This document shows, one piece after another, positions 11,090 through 13,476 of a stretch of 13,476 nucleotides of DNA. The stretch's first letter is position 1; each line of letters begins with the position of its first letter. The stretch is taken from positions 1 to 13,476 of the forward strand of contig CAIVZW010000113.1 of the NCBI GenBank assembly GCA_903910495.1, written 5' to 3'. The translations under genes were made by a program, and so were the position numbers. The notes below the pieces were generated by a model that saw only the letters and a list, made by a program, of their open reading frames with translations, made no database searches and had not been told where the DNA came from. Origin of the DNA: an uncultured beta proteobacterium (lineage in GTDB: Bacteria > Pseudomonadota > Gammaproteobacteria > Burkholderiales > Rhodocyclaceae).

Positions 11090-11128
11090 CCCTGTTCAGG
11101 GAATTACCGGATGCCGAAGGAGATCACG

Positions 11129-12217
11129 ATGAGAATAGCCAGCGCTGCTGTGCAGATGGATTCCAGCCATGCTGCTCTGCAACAGCATGAATTGAAAGAA
11201 ACCCTGAGATCCTGGATCGGAAATCGCCGCCCTGATCTCGAAGGAACCCAGCGCGGGAACCAACAAACTTCGCCTGCAATCCCGGTTTCCACACCGTCAG
11301 TTCAGATTTCCGACGCCGGGAAAACGGCTCAATCGAGCGAAGCCAACGCCATACAGGACAGTATCGACGCCGTCAGGAACGACCCGATGCTGCGCCTGAT
11401 CCTGGACATGATCGCCATGTTGACCGGCCACGAAGCCCGGGTTTTTGACGCCAGCACCCTGCAAGTCGATTCTCCGACACCCTCAGTACAAGTTCCGGAT
11501 CAATCCGGAGAGTCAGGTCAGACCCAGGCTCCGCAACAGATCGCTGGCTATGGTATCGAATATGATCGGCACGAGTCCTACAGCGAATCCGAGCAGACCC
11601 GTTTCCAGGCGACTGGCGTTGTTCATACAACGGACGGCAAGGCCATCAATTTCAGCGTTGCGCTGTCGATGGCGCGCAGTTATCACGTGGAATCGGATGT
11701 CAGCATCCGCGAAGGCGATGCCCGCAAGAAACAGGATCCGCTGGTGCTCAACTTCAATGGCTCAGCGGCCCAGTTGACCAGCCAGCGCTTCAAGTTCGAT
11801 CTCAATTCCGATGGCAAGAGCGAAGACATCAACTTCGTCACCGGTGGCAGTGGTTTTCTTGCCGTTGACCGGAACGGCGACGGCAAGATCAACAACGGAT
11901 CTGAGCTTTTTGGAGCCCAAAGCGGAGATGGCTTTGCCGAACTGTCTGCGCTCGACTCGGATCACAACGGCTGGATTGACGAGAATGATGCGGCTTTCAG
12001 CGAACTGAGGGTGTGGACCAAGGACAGTAGCGGCAATGATCGACTGTCAACTCTCAGCCAGACCAATGTCGGCGCGCTGAATGTCGCAAACATCGCCACC
12101 CCCTTTGACATCAAGGACAGCAGCAACGCTCTCCAGGGCCAGATCAGGGCTAGCGGTATTTTTATTCTGGAAGACGGCAGAGCCGGAACGCTGCAGCAGA
12201 TCGACCTGACGGTTTGA
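11129..12217 (+). CDS. EF-hand/VCBS-like calcium-binding protein of unknown function
   Basis: The function is not known. The start is the ATG at 11129, which has AAGGAG 6 bases before it; the ATG at 11111 lies ahead of that site. The 362-residue product has no signal peptide or membrane segment. Residues 1-35 (MRIASAAVQMDSSHAALQQH then ELKETLRSWIG) are followed by a Ser/Gln/Thr-rich linker (40-75), a helix around DPMLRLILDMIAMLTGHE (85-102) and a second linker to about 140. The C-terminal half holds three Asp/Asn-rich calcium loops: DLNSDGKSEDIN (224-235), DRNGDGKINNGSE (247-259) and DSDHNGWIDEND (276-287), followed by LRVWTKDSSG. This arrangement also occurs at the ends of large RTX-type secreted proteins. 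It lies 97 bp after hemH and may have its own promoter. Calcium binding is inferred from the loops. Confidence 0.85.
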   Translation: MRIASAAVQMDSSHAALQQHELKETLRSWIGNRRPDLEGTQRGNQQTSPAIPVSTPSVQISDAGKTAQSSEANAIQDSIDAVRNDPMLRLILDMIAMLTGHEARVFDASTLQVDSPTPSVQVPDQSGESGQTQAPQQIAGYGIEYDRHESYSESEQTRFQATGVVHTTDGKAINFSVALSMARSYHVESDVSIREGDARKKQDPLVLNFNGSAAQLTSQRFKFDLNSDGKSEDINFVTGGSGFLAVDRNGDGKINNGSELFGAQSGDGFAELSALDSDHNGWIDENDAAFSELRVWTKDSSGNDRLSTLSQTNVGALNVANIATPFDIKDSSNALQGQIRASGIFILEDGRAGTLQQIDLTV

Positions 12218-12227
12218 ATCCCGCAGC

Positions 12228-13476
12228 TCAAGGCGGCGTGAGTTCCAGATCGCAGGCTGAGCTGCTGCCCTGTACCGCAGGTTGCCCCAACTTGGCGAGC
12301 GCCTTGTTGGCCCCGCGCAGGCGGCCCAGCACCTTGGATACCAGGGTCTTCTGGAATTGCTCCTGGACCTCATCCGAACTCAGCTCCAGTGCCGAACTGT
12401 TCACCTCGAGGAACAGGCAAGGTTCAAGGGTTACTACCGTTGCCGATCGCGTCGTATCCCGCGGATGAAGAAATGCCATTTCACCAACCACTTCACCGGC
12501 GCCAAGACGGCATACGGACTTGCCCTCTACCGAAACCTCGACAAAACCACTGACGAGGATGCCGAAGATACGATTATTGTCGCCCTCGCGTATCAAAATG
12601 ACCTTCTCTGACAGCTCACGCCAGACGCTGATGCGCAGGACTTCCCACAACTCGATGTCCTCGAACTCGGTGAAGAATTCCAGCTTGCGCAATCTGCTGA
12701 AATGCGACATGTCCTGCTGTGTCGAATCCTCGTCGAGCATCTGATACCTGACGGCCGAAAGATCCTTGGCAAACTCTGCTCCGTTGCGATAACGACTGTA
12801 TAGGTCCTTCTCCAGTGCCTTCTTCAGAATCGGATCGAGAGCAGCCGGCAGATTCGGATTGAGAGCGCACACCGAGGGGGTATCGGCATTGACGATCTTG
12901 TAGACCAGTGCGCCCTGATTATTGGCACGAAACGGAAGGCGCCCCGTCAGCAACTGGAACAACAGGACGCCCAGCGAATAAAGATCGGTTTTCTGGTTCA
13001 GCGGATAGTTCTTGATCTGCTCGGGCGACATGTACGCCGGCGAACCGACCCCCATGACGAAGGTCGAATCCTTGTTCATATCCTTGTGCAGATTCAGCGC
13101 CAGTCCAAAATCGGTGATCTTGGGATTGTCGTCCTTGTCGATCATGATGTTGGCCGGCTTGATGTCCCGGTGCACGACCCCTTGCCGGAAGGCATGGTCA
13201 AGCGCCAGACAGCACTTGAAGATGATGCCGATCACCCGATGCATGGGCAGCAGCTTGTTGATCGAGCAATACTGATCCAGAGCCGTGCCTTCGATGAACT
13301 CCATGACGATATAGGCGCGATCGGCTTCAATCACAGCATCGTACAGTTTAACGATATTGGGGTGATCCAGACGCCGGCCGATCGAACCCTCGGTCTGAAA
13401 AAGTTTGCGCAGCCGCCGAGACATGGCCGCGTTATCCTCGCCAAACAGAATCAGCTTGACTGCGACTTCACGATTC
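12228..13476 (-). CDS. Ser/Thr protein kinase with C-terminal cyclic-nucleotide-binding domain, 5' end beyond window
   Basis: The frame is open to the right edge. The first visible residues, NREVAVKLILFGEDNAA, contain the ATP-binding Lys (AVK, visible residue 7), so an internal Met at 13424 is not the start and the glycine-rich loop lies outside the window. 415 residues are visible. The Hanks-type kinase domain shows the alpha-C Glu in QTEGSIGRRLDHPNIVKLYD, the catalytic HRDIKPAN (about 102-109), ITDFGLAL (120-127), GSPAYMSPEQ and DLYSLGVLLFQLLTGRLPF. After a linker, a cNMP-binding domain (about 275-380) contains ILIREGDNNRIFGILVSGFV and the phosphate-binding-cassette-like VGEMAFLHPRDTTRSATV, with the Glu and Arg of that motif kept. 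No transmembrane segment is visible. It converges on the calcium-loop gene with a 10-bp gap. Confidence 0.93.
   Translation of the reverse strand, partial: NREVAVKLILFGEDNAAMSRRLRKLFQTEGSIGRRLDHPNIVKLYDAVIEADRAYIVMEFIEGTALDQYCSINKLLPMHRVIGIIFKCCLALDHAFRQGVVHRDIKPANIMIDKDDNPKITDFGLALNLHKDMNKDSTFVMGVGSPAYMSPEQIKNYPLNQKTDLYSLGVLLFQLLTGRLPFRANNQGALVYKIVNADTPSVCALNPNLPAALDPILKKALEKDLYSRYRNGAEFAKDLSAVRYQMLDEDSTQQDMSHFSRLRKLEFFTEFEDIELWEVLRISVWRELSEKVILIREGDNNRIFGILVSGFVEVSVEGKSVCRLGAGEVVGEMAFLHPRDTTRSATVVTLEPCLFLEVNSSALELSSDEVQEQFQKTLVSKVLGRLRGANKALAKLGQPAVQGSSSACDLELTPP

Noticed and set aside
11090..11101. CCCTG-TT-CAGGG inverted repeat after hemH
   Set aside because: A two-base loop is too tight, the stem is only 5 bp and no T run follows, so it is not called as a terminator.

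Overview
The window looks like a chromosomal segment of a betaproteobacterium, most likely Rhodocyclales (Dechloromonas/Azonexus/Accumulibacter-like). This is inferred from gene order (bamE-dapB next to carA; recN-nadK diverging from hrcA-hemH) and from protein flavour; no search was run. Most of it is conserved housekeeping DNA. The accessory or unusual parts are a hybrid histidine kinase, a decayed fur gene, a SprA-like putative metalloprotease, an EF-hand-type calcium-binding protein and a Ser/Thr kinase with a cyclic-nucleotide-binding domain.

Left part (1-4957, all minus strand). Read in the direction of transcription: bamE (outer-membrane assembly lipoprotein), dapB (lysine/peptidoglycan precursor synthesis), a soluble PAS-HisKA-HATPase-REC-REC-HPt hybrid kinase, then carA (carbamoyl-phosphate synthase small subunit), which runs off the left edge. 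bamE, dapB and the kinase are closely spaced (10 and 35 bp gaps) and probably co-transcribed. carA has its own good sigma70-type promoter just after the kinase stop. A strong GC-rich hairpin with a short T run lies between that promoter and the carA GTG start, so it would end the upstream transcript and also sit in the carA leader.

Middle (4958-6103). Upstream of bamE, where fur is divergently placed in many proteobacteria, there is no intact fur. A plus-strand relic at about 5086-5414 can be read as Fur in three frames. It has an in-frame stop, about 100 bp missing across the DNA-recognition region, and both cysteines of the CxxC zinc motif replaced. It abuts the stop codon of a minus-strand gene for a SprA-related protein carrying an HEQAH motif.

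Right-middle (6104-11031). recN and nadK lie on the minus strand. Across a 187-bp divergent region, hrcA and hemH lie on the plus strand with stop and start codons overlapping by one base. hrcA has no visible Shine-Dalgarno and a -10-like box placed so that the transcript might start at its ATG.

Right end (11032-13476). Instead of the grpE-dnaK-dnaJ genes that often follow hrcA-hemH in related genomes, there is a protein with three calcium-loop motifs, preceded by a sigma28-like promoter candidate. Converging on it, 10 bp away, is the Ser/Thr kinase gene, whose 5' end lies beyond the right edge. No tRNA, rRNA, insertion sequence or CRISPR array was seen.
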